Source: Rhodococcoides corynebacterioides NBRC 14404
Lineage (GTDB): Bacteria; Actinomycetota; Actinomycetes; Mycobacteriales; Mycobacteriaceae
Assembly (NCBI RefSeq): GCF_001894765.1
Contig: NZ_BCWV01000008.1
Coordinates: 117,278-181,277, forward strand
Direction of reading: 5' to 3'
DNA: 64,000 nt
A model generated the notes under the pieces. The model was not told where the DNA came from. It saw only the letters and a program-made list of their open reading frames with translations, and did not search any database. This document shows positions 26,407 to 35,019 of the stretch, piece after piece. Made by a program: the position numbers and the translations under genes. Positions within the stretch are counted from its first letter, which is position 1; each line of letters opens with the position of its first letter.

Positions 26407-27324
26407 ATGGGCATCAATCTCGGCATCACGCACCTGAGGGCCGTGGTGGCCCTGGCCGACCACGAGAGCTTCACGACGGCAGCCACCGCGCTGCAGATCT
26501 CGCAGCCGAATCTGAGTCGGGCCATCGCCGAGGCCGAGCGTCGACTCGGAACGCGTCTGTTCGAACGCACCACCCGCAGCGTCCGCGTCACCGGCGACGG
26601 GCGCGAGGTCGCCGCTCGAGCGCATCGGATCCTGCTCGAATTCGACGACGGACTCGCCGAGATCGGCCGATTCGTGTCCGGTGAGCGCGGGACGGTGACC
26701 GTCGCCTGTTTACCGTCGATCGCGGCGACCTTTCTGCCGCCGTTCATCGTGCGATTCCGCGCGGCGTATCCCGATGTCGCCGTCGACATCCGAGACGGCC
26801 TCCGTGACGACGTGCTGAACGCGGTGCGCCACGGTGCCGTGGACTTCGCCATCGTGGCGGCCGCGGGCGGAGCGACCGACCTCGACCGGACGCGGATCGG
26901 GTCCGACAGCTTCGTCTGCGCCGTACCGCCGAATCACCGGCTTGCCCAGCAGGACACGGTCGAGTGGTCGGACCTGAGCGGGCAACCCTTCATCGCGTTC
27001 GGACCGGAGTCCAGCATCTCGACGTACGTGACGACCACGCTCGAGCGCGTCGGCGTCACGCTCGGTCCGACGGTCCAGGCCCACAACGTCGGCGCGGTTG
27101 CCGGCCTGGTCGCGGCCGGGCTCGGTATCACGGCAGTTCCCGAGCTGGTCGTGCCGATGATGTCGTTCGCGGGCCTCGTGCATCGGCCCCTCGTTCCGTC
27201 GGTGTCACGGGAGATCGCCGTCGTCACTCTGCCGGGGCGCAGGCCGAGCGCGAGCTCCCGAGCGTTCCTGGCTCTCCTCACTACGGTTCCCTCACCGACG
27301 GAGACGCCAGAAGGCACTATGTGA
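26407..27324 (+). CDS. LysR-family transcriptional regulator
   Basis: A 305-residue LysR regulator. The N-terminal HTH is HLRAVVALADHESFTTAATALQISQPNLSRAIAEAERRLGTRLFERTTRSVRVT; the effector domain follows from about residue 90 (GTVTVACLPSIAATFLP) with the glycine-rich VAGLVAAGLGITAVPELV. Such proteins bind small carboxylates and activate a divergent operon, here the CitMHS-AtuA genes. An inverted repeat touches the start codon, so the transcript is short-leadered or leaderless, or repression blocks initiation directly. Confidence 0.9.
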   Translation: MGINLGITHLRAVVALADHESFTTAATALQISQPNLSRAIAEAERRLGTRLFERTTRSVRVTGDGREVAARAHRILLEFDDGLAEIGRFVSGERGTVTVACLPSIAATFLPPFIVRFRAAYPDVAVDIRDGLRDDVLNAVRHGAVDFAIVAAAGGATDLDRTRIGSDSFVCAVPPNHRLAQQDTVEWSDLSGQPFIAFGPESSISTYVTTTLERVGVTLGPTVQAHNVGAVAGLVAAGLGITAVPELVVPMMSFAGLVHRPLVPSVSREIAVVTLPGRRPSASSRAFLALLTTVPSPTETPEGTM

Positions 27325-27354
27325 TCGGGACCACTCGCCGACCCGAGGAGCGCC

Positions 27355-28980
27355 ATGAAGAGCACGATGCAGGACACCCCGCTGTCGATCGGACAGCTCG
27401 TGCGGTTCGGAACGTCGATCCATGCGACGGCGACGGTGACCACCTGGTCCGAGACGGGCCCGACCACCGTGACGTTCGCCGATCTCGGGCGCCGCGCCGC
27501 GCAACTGGCGCACGGACTGCGCTCACTCGGTGTCGACGGGGATCAGCGCGTCGGCACCTTCATGTGGAACAACGCGGCCCACATGGAGGCGTACATGGCG
27601 GTGCCCGCGATGGGCGCCGTGCTGCACACCCTCAACATCCGTCTGTTCCCCGAGCAGCTGACCTACATCGTCGAGCACGCCGAGGATCACGTGATCATCG
27701 CGGACGGCAGCCTGCTTCCCCTGCTCGTCCCGTTGCTGCCGACCATGTCGACGGTGCGGCACCTCGTGGTGGTCGGGGCGGATCCGAGCTCAGTGGACGC
27801 GCCGGACTCCATCACCGTGCACGGGTACGACGACCTGCTGACCGGCCGCCCCGAGACGTTCGACTGGCCCGAACTCGACGAGACCGACGCCGCGGCAATG
27901 TGTTACACCTCCGGCACCACCGGCGACCCGAAGGGCGTCGTCTACTCGCACCGGTCGATCTGGCTGCACTCGATGCAGGCGTGCATGACCGACGCGATGG
28001 CACTGTCGCAGCAGGACTCCGTGCTCGCGATCGTGCCCATGTTCCACGCGATGTCGTGGGGCCTGCCCTACGCCGCGCTGATGGTCGGGGCGTCGCTCAT
28101 CATGCCGGACCGGTTCCTCCAACCCGCGCCGCTGGCCGAGATGCTGTCGACGCTGCGCCCCACCGCGACCGCCGCGGTGCCGACCGTCTGGCAGGCCCTC
28201 CTCGTGCATCTCGAGGAGCACCCCGTCGATCTGTCGAGCCTGCGCGAGGTGCTGGTCGGTGGAAGTGCGTGCCCGCCCAGCCTGATTCGCGCGTTCCGCG
28301 AGAAGTACGGCGTGCCGATCTCCCAGGCATGGGGCATGACGGAGACGTCGCCGCTGGGCACGTCCGGCCGTCCCGACGCCGGTCTGTCACCCGAGGACGA
28401 GTTCGACCGTCGCTGCACCCAGGGGCGCTTCGTCGCCGGGGTGCGGGCACGGCTGGTCGACGACGCCGGCACCGTCCTGCCCTGGGACGGTCAGCAGGTC
28501 GGCGAGCTCGAGGTGCGCGGTCCGTGGATCACCGGAAGCTATTACCGCGCGGACGGTTCCGACAAATTCGACGACGGCTGGCTGCGCACCGGCGACGTCG
28601 GCACCATCTCCCCGGAGGGCTACCTCACCCTCACCGACCGATCCAAGGACATCATCAAGTCCGGCGGGGAGTGGATCTCGTCGGTCGAGCTCGAGAACCA
28701 CGTCGTCGAGCACCCGGCCGTGCTGGAGGCCGCCGTCATCGGCGTGCCGGATCCGAAGTGGGACGAGCGGCCGCTGGTCGCCGTCGTGGTGAAGGACGGC
28801 CAGTCGGTCACGCCGGAGGAACTGCGGGAGTTCCTCGACGGGCGCGTCGCCCACTGGCAACTGCCCGAGCGGTGGACGTTCATCGACGAGGTGCCCAAGA
28901 CCAGCGTGGGCAAGTACGACAAGAAGCGGCTGCGGGGATCGCATGCCGAGGGGAAGCTCGACGTCATTCAGCTGAGCTGA
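27355..28980 (+). CDS. Fatty-acyl-CoA synthetase (long/medium-chain AMP-forming ligase)
   Basis: A 541-residue adenylate-forming ligase. Motif A5-like MCYTSGTTGDPKGVVYSHRS binds ATP, GMTETSPLG is the adenine/aryl motif, DGWLRTGDVGTI and the C-terminal SGGEWISSVELEN and KTSVGKYDKK (catalytic Lys) are intact. It activates a fatty or alkanoic acid to its CoA ester. ATG at 27355 follows GAGGAGC. It follows the LysR gene by 30 bases and is convergent with the frameshifted hydrolase, with a 17-base overlap of the 3' ends. Confidence 0.9.
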   Translation: MKSTMQDTPLSIGQLVRFGTSIHATATVTTWSETGPTTVTFADLGRRAAQLAHGLRSLGVDGDQRVGTFMWNNAAHMEAYMAVPAMGAVLHTLNIRLFPEQLTYIVEHAEDHVIIADGSLLPLLVPLLPTMSTVRHLVVVGADPSSVDAPDSITVHGYDDLLTGRPETFDWPELDETDAAAMCYTSGTTGDPKGVVYSHRSIWLHSMQACMTDAMALSQQDSVLAIVPMFHAMSWGLPYAALMVGASLIMPDRFLQPAPLAEMLSTLRPTATAAVPTVWQALLVHLEEHPVDLSSLREVLVGGSACPPSLIRAFREKYGVPISQAWGMTETSPLGTSGRPDAGLSPEDEFDRRCTQGRFVAGVRARLVDDAGTVLPWDGQQVGELEVRGPWITGSYYRADGSDKFDDGWLRTGDVGTISPEGYLTLTDRSKDIIKSGGEWISSVELENHVVEHPAVLEAAVIGVPDPKWDERPLVAVVVKDGQSVTPEELREFLDGRVAHWQLPERWTFIDEVPKTSVGKYDKKRLRGSHAEGKLDVIQLS

Positions 28981-29870
28981 GCACCTCGCGCAGAGTGGCG
29001 GCGAACTCGTCGGGCTTGCCCATCTGGCCGTACTCGCCGCCCAGGAAGCCGTTGTGGCCTCCGGGGAAGACAACGGGGTCCTGCCCCAGCGCGGCGGCGA
29101 CGGCATGGGCTGCGCGACCGGCCAATTCGCCGTCGTCGGGCCCGCCCGACTCCTCCCCCACGGCGAGCACGATGCGTGTCGACGCCTGCTCGAGACGTGG
29201 GACGTCCGGCGCGTAGTCGCATCCGAGTCCGCGCAGGTTGGACATGAGCGGATCGGTGCGGTCCCCGGTGTCGTCGGTCGGCATCCCGAACTGTGCGGGG
29301 TCGGGTGCGGGCTGCGCGAGGTAGACGTCGTCGACCTCCCCCGCGATGCATGGCGATGCCGATGAATTTTGCCATGGCCCAGCCCATTCCGGACGCGTCG
29401 TAGGTGGCCACGATGTCGGCGCACACGGCGGAGATGGCGGCCCCGTCCGGGAGAGCGCCGTCGGCGGGTGGTTCGTGAGCGACGAGCGTGCGCATCGCGT
29501 CGGGATGACGCTCGACGCACGCGAGGGCGTTGACGGCGCCACCGCTGGAGGCGAACACGTCGACCGGACCGGCACCGAGAGCGACGATCAGCGCGTGGAG
29601 ATCGTCCGCATGTTGCTCCGGCGTCACGGCCGCGGTGGGCTCGTCGCGCCGGCTCCGCCCGGCATTGCGCGGGTCGTAGGTGACGACGGGGCGGTCCGTG
29701 ATCCTGGATTGCAGCGACCCGAAACCGGCCGCATCCATCGGTGACGCGACGAGAACGAGGGGCGTTCCCGACGACGGCTCGCCGTGGACGTCGTAGGTGA
29801 GGGTGGCGCCGTCGACGGCGAGGGTGCTGGTGGTCATGCCGTATCGACCCGATGTGGGAGCGAAACTCAT
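28964..29870 (-). pseudogene. Alpha/beta hydrolase with a +1 frameshift
   Basis: The N-terminal part (from ATG 29870, whose ATGA overlaps the preceding DHFR-like stop) reads as an alpha/beta hydrolase: TLTYDVHGEPSSG, YDPRNAGRS, the nucleophile VFASSGGAVNALA. After IGIAMHRG the good sequence continues in another frame: GEVDDVYLAQP, later GHNGFLGGEYGQMGKPDEF, with the catalytic His, to TGA at 28964. Removing one base from the C5 run at 29337-29341 (plus strand) joins them into a protein of normal length, about 301 residues. Either the gene is newly inactivated, or phase-variable at the homopolymer, or the base is a sequencing error. Confidence 0.7.
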
Positions 29871-30400
29871 CGCCCGGCCGGGCGGTACTGCAGCACGACG
29901 GCCCCGGACCGCAGGTCGCGACGGTCGACCAACTCGAGGTCGACCGCCTGCGCCATGCCCGCGAACACCGACGGCCCGTGGCCCACGATCCTCTGGTGCA
30001 CGATGAACTCGTACTCGTCGATGAGGCCCATCTCGGCCAGCGCCCGCGGCAGGGTGACGCCGCCCGTCGCAATACCCGTGCCCGGCTGCGCTTTCAATTC
30101 CTCCACCGCTGTCCGCAGATCTCCGCGGACCAGCTCGGCGTTCCAGTCGACGCTCGACAGAGTGGACGAGACCACGTGTTTGTGGGCGGCGTCGATAGCC
30201 CGGGCGAAGGGGTCGTCGGGGTCGGACGGCCCGCGGAACGCCTCCTCCATCATCCGGTAGATCACCCGACCGAACAGCAGAGCGTCCGAGCGCGCAAAGT
30301 TGTCCGCAGCGACCTGGTGCAGTTCCTCGTCGGCCGGGATGGCCGTGTGGTCGCAACACCCGTCGATCGAGACGTTGATGGAGTAGCGGAGGGGGCGCAT
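29867..30400 (-). CDS. Dihydrofolate reductase-like (RibD C-terminal) protein
   Basis: A 177-residue member of the RibD_C/DHFR-like fold: LRYSINVSIDGCCDH at the start, LLFGRVIYRMMEEAF, GTGIATGGVTLPRALAEMGLIDEYEFIVHQRIVGHGPSVF, and a short C-terminal strand. These proteins bind NADPH; most are of unknown substrate. On the minus strand TAGCCT (30412-30407) lies six bases before ATG, so the mRNA is probably leaderless. The gene overlaps the hydrolase start by four bases and is divergent from the helicase. Confidence 0.85.
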   Translation of the reverse strand: MRPLRYSINVSIDGCCDHTAIPADEELHQVAADNFARSDALLFGRVIYRMMEEAFRGPSDPDDPFARAIDAAHKHVVSSTLSSVDWNAELVRGDLRTAVEELKAQPGTGIATGGVTLPRALAEMGLIDEYEFIVHQRIVGHGPSVFAGMAQAVDLELVDRRDLRSGAVVLQYRPAGR

Positions 30401-30433
30401 CGGACGAGGCTACTGCCGGGTGGGGGGGCAGAT

Positions 30434-30455
30434 TGTCGGTTCCATCGGTCAGACT
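30434..30455 (+). promoter_or_regulatory. PafBC/RecA-NDp-like promoter of the helicase gene
   Basis: TTGTCGGTT, eight bases, then CAGACT, seven bases before the helicase ATG. It is the closest match in the window to the DNA-damage promoter TGTCGGTG-N8-TAnnnT and implies a leaderless mRNA. Confidence 0.6.
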
Positions 30456-30462
30456 GCTCGCG

Positions 30463-32319
30463 ATGCCTCCTCGCAAACCCACCACCACCGCCCGCACCGT
30501 CCGCGCCGGCAGCCGCCGCACCGCACCCGCCCGGAAGCCGCGCCGCACGGCAACTCGCAAGTCGGCTGACCCGGACCTCCGCACTCCTGCTCCCGGCGAG
30601 CGCGTGTGGGTGCTCGACGTGCCGTTCGAGGACCGCTCCGCGGCGGGCGCGGCCGGTGCTCGGTGGCAGGCCGGGCCGGGAGTGTTCGCCTACTACGGCA
30701 CCGAACTCCCCGAGTTCCTGCAGCCGTACGAGTCGTCGCCGTACAGCCTGCAGCGGTGGCTCGAGGACGACGCGAATGAGTCCTCCGACGAGGGAGTCAT
30801 CATCGGCGCCCGCTCCATGACCCCGAGGGAGACGCAACTCGAGTCGGTGCGCCGCCAGCTGACGGCGATCGAGAGCGGCGTCCCGTACTTCGCACAAATG
30901 GATTCCACGGGTCTGGGCAAGACCCTGTCGGTGTGCGAGGCGGTGCGGCGGATGCCCGACGTCGCCACCGTCCTGGTGGTCGCACCCAAAGGCGCGCTGC
31001 CGGGCTGGCGACGCACCATCGCCGACAGCGAGGCCGATCTCGACCCCGCCGAGCGCAAGCGGTGGCTGCTGGTGACCTACCAGTCGACCAAGAAGCTGCT
31101 GTCCGTGCCGGCGGACACCGATCTGGGCAAACGCAAACGGACGCAGAACAAGCGGACCATCGCGCTCGGTGACCTGCGCTTCGACATCGACGTGGTGATC
31201 GCGGACGAAGCGCATGCGCTGATGAACATCGAATCGCAACAGTCGCAGATCGTCTGGCGCTATCAGGAAGCGGCGAGCGCCGTCGTGTGGATGTCGGCCA
31301 CGCCCGGTTATCAGCCACTCCACTTCGCCTACATGGCGCGCGCGATCGAACGGGCACGCGGAGTCGACATCGTGGGGGACGACGGCGCGCTCGGGTACGC
31401 CCTCACCGTTCGATGGGCGCATTTCCTGGAGGAGTCGGGGTTCGCGGTCAAGGCCGGAAAGGCGTCGACCGGGTTGACGACGTGGCGCTGGGATCCCGAC
31501 GACGCCGCGCAGCGAGCCCGCGACATCGACGCCGTGCATCGGTGGCTCTCGGAAGGCGCTGTGCCGTGGTCGATCTCGCGTCCGTCGCCACCCACGCCGC
31601 GGGAACCGCTCGGCCAGGAGCTCACGGCAGCCCAGAAGCGGCTCTACAACACTGCGTGGGTGGACTACCGCAAGGAGGTCGGCCTCCCCGTGTGGACGAC
31701 GTCGGGTGGTCGGCGGGTGCTGCAGAAGAACCCGAGCGTGCGCGCGGCGACGCTCCGGTTCCGTCAGAAGTGTTCGTATCTACGGATTCCGGCGTCCGCC
31801 GATCAGGTGCGAGCCTGGGTGAAGGCCGGCAATCAGGTGTTCGTGTCGATGTTCTATCGCGAGTCGGTCGCCGCGCTGGCCGACGACCTCCGCGACGGCG
31901 GACTCGAGGTCGCCGTGGTCGACGGCAGCATGAGCAGTGCGGAGCAGGAAGTCGCGATCCGGCGATTCCAGACGGGCGCGGCTCCGGTGATCGTCTCGAC
32001 CACCACGAGCGCGATCAACCTGCACACCAACGAGTTGCTGCTCCCCGAGGGGACGTCGTCGACCCTCGCACCCCGCATCACCCTGATCCACGACCCGCGG
32101 TGGACGCCCATCGAGATCCGGCAGATCGAGGGACGGGCCAACCGCATCGACCAGGACCACAACCCCACGTCCTCGACCTGCTACTACGGCTACGCCGAAG
32201 GCACGGTCGAGGAGGAGATGGTGCTGACGGGAGTCGAGCGCATCGCCGATCTGGGGTCCATCGTCGGCCAGGCGGACCTCATCGATCCGGAGGCGTTCCT
32301 GGCCGCGCGGGTCGGCTGA
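30463..32319 (+). CDS. SNF2-type DEAH helicase with DUF5710-like N-terminus
   Basis: A 618-residue protein. Residues 1-35 are a basic Ala/Arg/Thr-rich tail. Residues about 45-90 (WVLDVPFEDRSAAGAAGARW then YYG) match the small DUF5710-like domain found with phage and plasmid DNA enzymes. Helicase motifs: STGLGKT (about 148-154, altered from the usual DEMGLGKT), DEAH (248-251), SATP, and QIEGRANRIDQ (about 554-564). It should translocate on DNA using ATP. The gene stands alone behind a damage-type promoter. The combination resembles phage helicases, so horizontal origin is likely, though base composition is like the neighbours. Confidence 0.75.
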   Translation: MPPRKPTTTARTVRAGSRRTAPARKPRRTATRKSADPDLRTPAPGERVWVLDVPFEDRSAAGAAGARWQAGPGVFAYYGTELPEFLQPYESSPYSLQRWLEDDANESSDEGVIIGARSMTPRETQLESVRRQLTAIESGVPYFAQMDSTGLGKTLSVCEAVRRMPDVATVLVVAPKGALPGWRRTIADSEADLDPAERKRWLLVTYQSTKKLLSVPADTDLGKRKRTQNKRTIALGDLRFDIDVVIADEAHALMNIESQQSQIVWRYQEAASAVVWMSATPGYQPLHFAYMARAIERARGVDIVGDDGALGYALTVRWAHFLEESGFAVKAGKASTGLTTWRWDPDDAAQRARDIDAVHRWLSEGAVPWSISRPSPPTPREPLGQELTAAQKRLYNTAWVDYRKEVGLPVWTTSGGRRVLQKNPSVRAATLRFRQKCSYLRIPASADQVRAWVKAGNQVFVSMFYRESVAALADDLRDGGLEVAVVDGSMSSAEQEVAIRRFQTGAAPVIVSTTTSAINLHTNELLLPEGTSSTLAPRITLIHDPRWTPIEIRQIEGRANRIDQDHNPTSSTCYYGYAEGTVEEEMVLTGVERIADLGSIVGQADLIDPEAFLAARVG

Positions 32320-32341
32320 CGCGTCGGGATACCCTCGCGGA

Positions 32342-32902
32342 GTGGCTCCGACCGTCCTGCACACCGAGCGCCTGACCCTGCGGCCGTATGCGATGACCGA
32401 CGTCGACGACGTGCTCGCGTACTACAGCCGGCCCGAGGTCTGCCGGTACCTTCTGCACGAGCCGATGAACCGGACCGATGCGATGGCCACCGTCGAGAAG
32501 CGTTCCGCGCGAACAGCTCTGACCGACGGTGCGGTGGCCCTGGTCGCGGAGCACGACGGCCGGGTCGTCGGCAACGTCGATGCGTGGACCGTCGACGATT
32601 CCCCCGCGTTGGTCGAGCTGGGCTGGACCTTCTCCCCCGAGGTCGGCGGGCGCGGCCTGGCCACGGAGGCCGTGCGGGCGCTCCTCGACCACGTCTTCGA
32701 CCACGACGTCGTCCACCGAGTCACCGCACGCATGGACGGCCGCAACACGTCGTCGGCGAGGTTGGCCGAGCGTGTGGGCATGCAGCGCGAGGCGTACTTC
32801 CGCCAGGACTGGTGGAGCAAAGGCGAGTGGACGGACACGGCGGTCTACGCGATGCTCCGGAGCGACCGAGACCCGGGCCCCGTGCTCCCGCTGCACCCCT
32901 GA
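32342..32902 (+). CDS. GNAT N-acetyltransferase (RimJ-like)
   Basis: A 186-residue acetyltransferase. It opens LHTERLTLRPYAMTDVDDVLAY, and the acetyl-CoA loop is GGRGLATEAVRALLDHVFD; the end reads NTSSARLAERVGMQREAYFRQDWW, typical of the RimJ/RimL-like subgroup acting on amino groups of proteins or small molecules. TACCCT at 32330-32335 precedes the GTG by six bases, so the gene is probably leaderless. It lies 22 bases after the helicase and may be independent of it. Confidence 0.85.
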   Translation: MAPTVLHTERLTLRPYAMTDVDDVLAYYSRPEVCRYLLHEPMNRTDAMATVEKRSARTALTDGAVALVAEHDGRVVGNVDAWTVDDSPALVELGWTFSPEVGGRGLATEAVRALLDHVFDHDVVHRVTARMDGRNTSSARLAERVGMQREAYFRQDWWSKGEWTDTAVYAMLRSDRDPGPVLPLHP

Positions 32903-32905
32903 CGC

Positions 32906-32917
32906 GCGGGATCCCGC
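32906..32917. repeat. Perfect palindrome GCGGGATCCCGC, copy 2
   Basis: Starts three bases after the GNAT stop codon; matches copy 1 at 22298-22309 including the leading CGC. It may act as a short bidirectional terminator between the GNAT gene and the convergent monooxygenase. Confidence 0.4.
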
Positions 32918-32949
32918 CCGCAGCCGACGCAACCGGAGCAAGAATTCCG

Positions 32950-34845
32950 CTACCCCCGCCGGGGCTCCACCACGAAGTCGTCCAGTTCGGCGCTCCGCGT
33001 CATCTGCCAGTAGTCGACGATGCGCCAGGGCAGAGTCGAGACCACGCGGCCCGCGTCGTTCCGGTACCAGTTGTCCATGCCCTCGTGCGTCCAGATCATG
33101 CGGGCGTGGGCGTCGTCGTGACGCTGGACGTAGTCCTGTTCCACGTCGGCCTTGACCTCGACGGCGCCCAGGTCGCGCTCGGCCATGGTGGCCAGCACGT
33201 CGAGGATGTAGCGCACCTGGCACTCCGCGATGGTGATGTAGCTCCCGCCGTGTCCCAGCACGGTTCCCGGCCCGCAGGTGATGAACAGGTTGGGGTAGTC
33301 GGGCACGGTCACCCCGAGGTACGCGTGCGCGTCCTCCTCGCCCCACGCCTCCCGGATCGAGCGACCCGACCGGCCGCGAACGTCGATGGGCGTCAACAGT
33401 TTGTGAGTCTCGAAGCCGGTTGCGAGGATCACGACGTCCACCTCGGCGACCGTGCCGTGCGCTCCCCGCACGTGATGCGCGTCGATGGATGCCACGGCTT
33501 CGGGGACGAGAGTGACGTTGTCCCGCCGGAGCGCTGCGTACCACCCGTTGTCGAGCAACATCCGCTTGCCGAAGGGCGGGTAGTCGGGCAGCGCCTTCTC
33601 GATCAGGTCCGGTCGACCCTCGAGTTCCTTCTCGAGGTACCGCGTGAACACGCGCCGATGGGCGTCGTTCATCGCGTTGATCGACACGGCGGGGTTGTCC
33701 CACTCCGGGTCCTTCTGCAAGGACGGGTGCACGCGGTCGTTGAAGTTCCACGCCAACCGAGCGCGGTACCAGAGTCGGTACAGCGGAACGAGATCCATGA
33801 GGTAATTGACGTCGTCGACGATCGGTTCGAAGTACACGTCACTCGGCGCCACCCACTGGGGCGAGCGCTGGAACACGGTCGCGTGCGCGACCGTCGACGC
33901 GATGGCAGGAAGTACCTGCATCGCGCTCGCGCCACTGCCGACGATGGCGACACGCTTGCCGGTCAGGTCGAGGTCGGCAGGCCACTGCGCGGTGTGGAAG
34001 ATCGGGCCGGCGAAGTCCGCGAGGCCCGGAATGGGCGGGACCTTGGGTCGATTGAGCTGACCGGTGGCCGTGATGACGACGTCGGCCGTCAGCACCTCGC
34101 CCGCCGCCGTCCGCACGGTCCACCCCTGGCGGTCGGCGTCGTACTCGGCGGACGACACCTCGGTGTCGAATCTGATCCTCGACCGCAGATCGTGCTCGTC
34201 GGCGACGTCCGCGAGGTACTGCCACACCTCGTCGCGCTTGCCGAAGTGCGACGTCCACGCCCGCGGTGCGAACGAGTACGAGTACAGGTGACTCGGGGTG
34301 TCGACGCCCGCGCCCGGGTAGATGTTCTCGAACCAGCCCCCGCCGACGTCCGAGTTCTTCTCCAGGACGACGTGCTCGATCCCGGCTTCGCTCAGGCGGA
34401 TCGAGGCCAGCATGCCCGAGACGCCGGCACCGATGACGATCACCGACAGGTGCGACGGTGGGACCTCGCGCGGAGCCGGCACCGCGAAACCCATGTCCTC
34501 GGCGATCATCTCGGCGAACTCGGGCGGGACGGGCTCGCCGACCGCAGCGCTGATCATCTCGATGAGCTGCTCGCCGGACGGGGCGGGAATCGCGACGGGT
34601 CGGCCGTGCACCCACGCGTCGATGGCGTCGACCGCCGCGCCGCGTATGCGCTCGGCCACGTCGGGGGCGAAGCCGCCACTGTCGTTGTCGTCCATACCGC
34701 GGCTGCGGGTGGGCCGATGGGGATCGGTGAGCCAGGTGCGGTCGCCGGTGAGCTGATGCAGCACGGCGACGAGCGTGGGCATGTTCGCCGACTCGACCGC
34801 ACGCGTGAGTCGCTCGCGGTCGACGGTGACCGTGGGTGTCGACAT
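32950..34845 (-). CDS. Flavin monooxygenase, Baeyer-Villiger type, with N-terminal extension
   Basis: A 631-residue NADPH/FAD monooxygenase. The FAD loop is VIVIGAGVSGMLAS (about residues 135-147), the Baeyer-Villiger fingerprint FAGPIFHTAQWP is at 278-289, and the NADPH loop is VAIVGSGASAMQ. About 130 residues precede the FAD domain, an extension seen in one actinobacterial subgroup. It inserts oxygen into a ketone to give an ester or lactone. ATG at 34845 follows GAGGGAGG. A 14-base inverted repeat lies upstream and the nitroreductase operon is divergent. Confidence 0.87.
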   Translation of the reverse strand: MSTPTVTVDRERLTRAVESANMPTLVAVLHQLTGDRTWLTDPHRPTRSRGMDDNDSGGFAPDVAERIRGAAVDAIDAWVHGRPVAIPAPSGEQLIEMISAAVGEPVPPEFAEMIAEDMGFAVPAPREVPPSHLSVIVIGAGVSGMLASIRLSEAGIEHVVLEKNSDVGGGWFENIYPGAGVDTPSHLYSYSFAPRAWTSHFGKRDEVWQYLADVADEHDLRSRIRFDTEVSSAEYDADRQGWTVRTAAGEVLTADVVITATGQLNRPKVPPIPGLADFAGPIFHTAQWPADLDLTGKRVAIVGSGASAMQVLPAIASTVAHATVFQRSPQWVAPSDVYFEPIVDDVNYLMDLVPLYRLWYRARLAWNFNDRVHPSLQKDPEWDNPAVSINAMNDAHRRVFTRYLEKELEGRPDLIEKALPDYPPFGKRMLLDNGWYAALRRDNVTLVPEAVASIDAHHVRGAHGTVAEVDVVILATGFETHKLLTPIDVRGRSGRSIREAWGEEDAHAYLGVTVPDYPNLFITCGPGTVLGHGGSYITIAECQVRYILDVLATMAERDLGAVEVKADVEQDYVQRHDDAHARMIWTHEGMDNWYRNDAGRVVSTLPWRIVDYWQMTRSAELDDFVVEPRRG

Positions 34846-34884
34846 GGTGCCTCCCTCGTCGGTCCGGGCGGGACCTCATCGAAA

Positions 34885-34898
34885 CTAACCACAGTTAG
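34885..34898. promoter_or_regulatory. Inverted repeat CTAAC-N4-GTTAG (TetR operator candidate)
   Basis: CTAACCACAGTTAG lies between the monooxygenase (-) and nitroreductase (+) genes, 40 bases before the monooxygenase start. The TetR at 37253 in the divergent operon is the natural candidate to bind it. Confidence 0.5.
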
Positions 34899-34950
34899 GC
34901 ATTCGCGGGCAAGAGTCCGGCGACGATTCGCTTCGCTGCTCGAACGACCC

Positions 34951-34980
34951 TTGACAATGTGTCCCACGCCACAGCATGCT
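34951..34980 (+). promoter_or_regulatory. Promoter of the nitroreductase operon
   Basis: TTGACA (34951-34956), 18 bases, then CATGCT (34975-34980), 39 bases upstream of the ATG at 35020. Confidence 0.5.
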
Positions 34981-35019
34981 GCCAACGCAACCTAACGGCG
35001 GACAGGCAAGGGGACAGCG

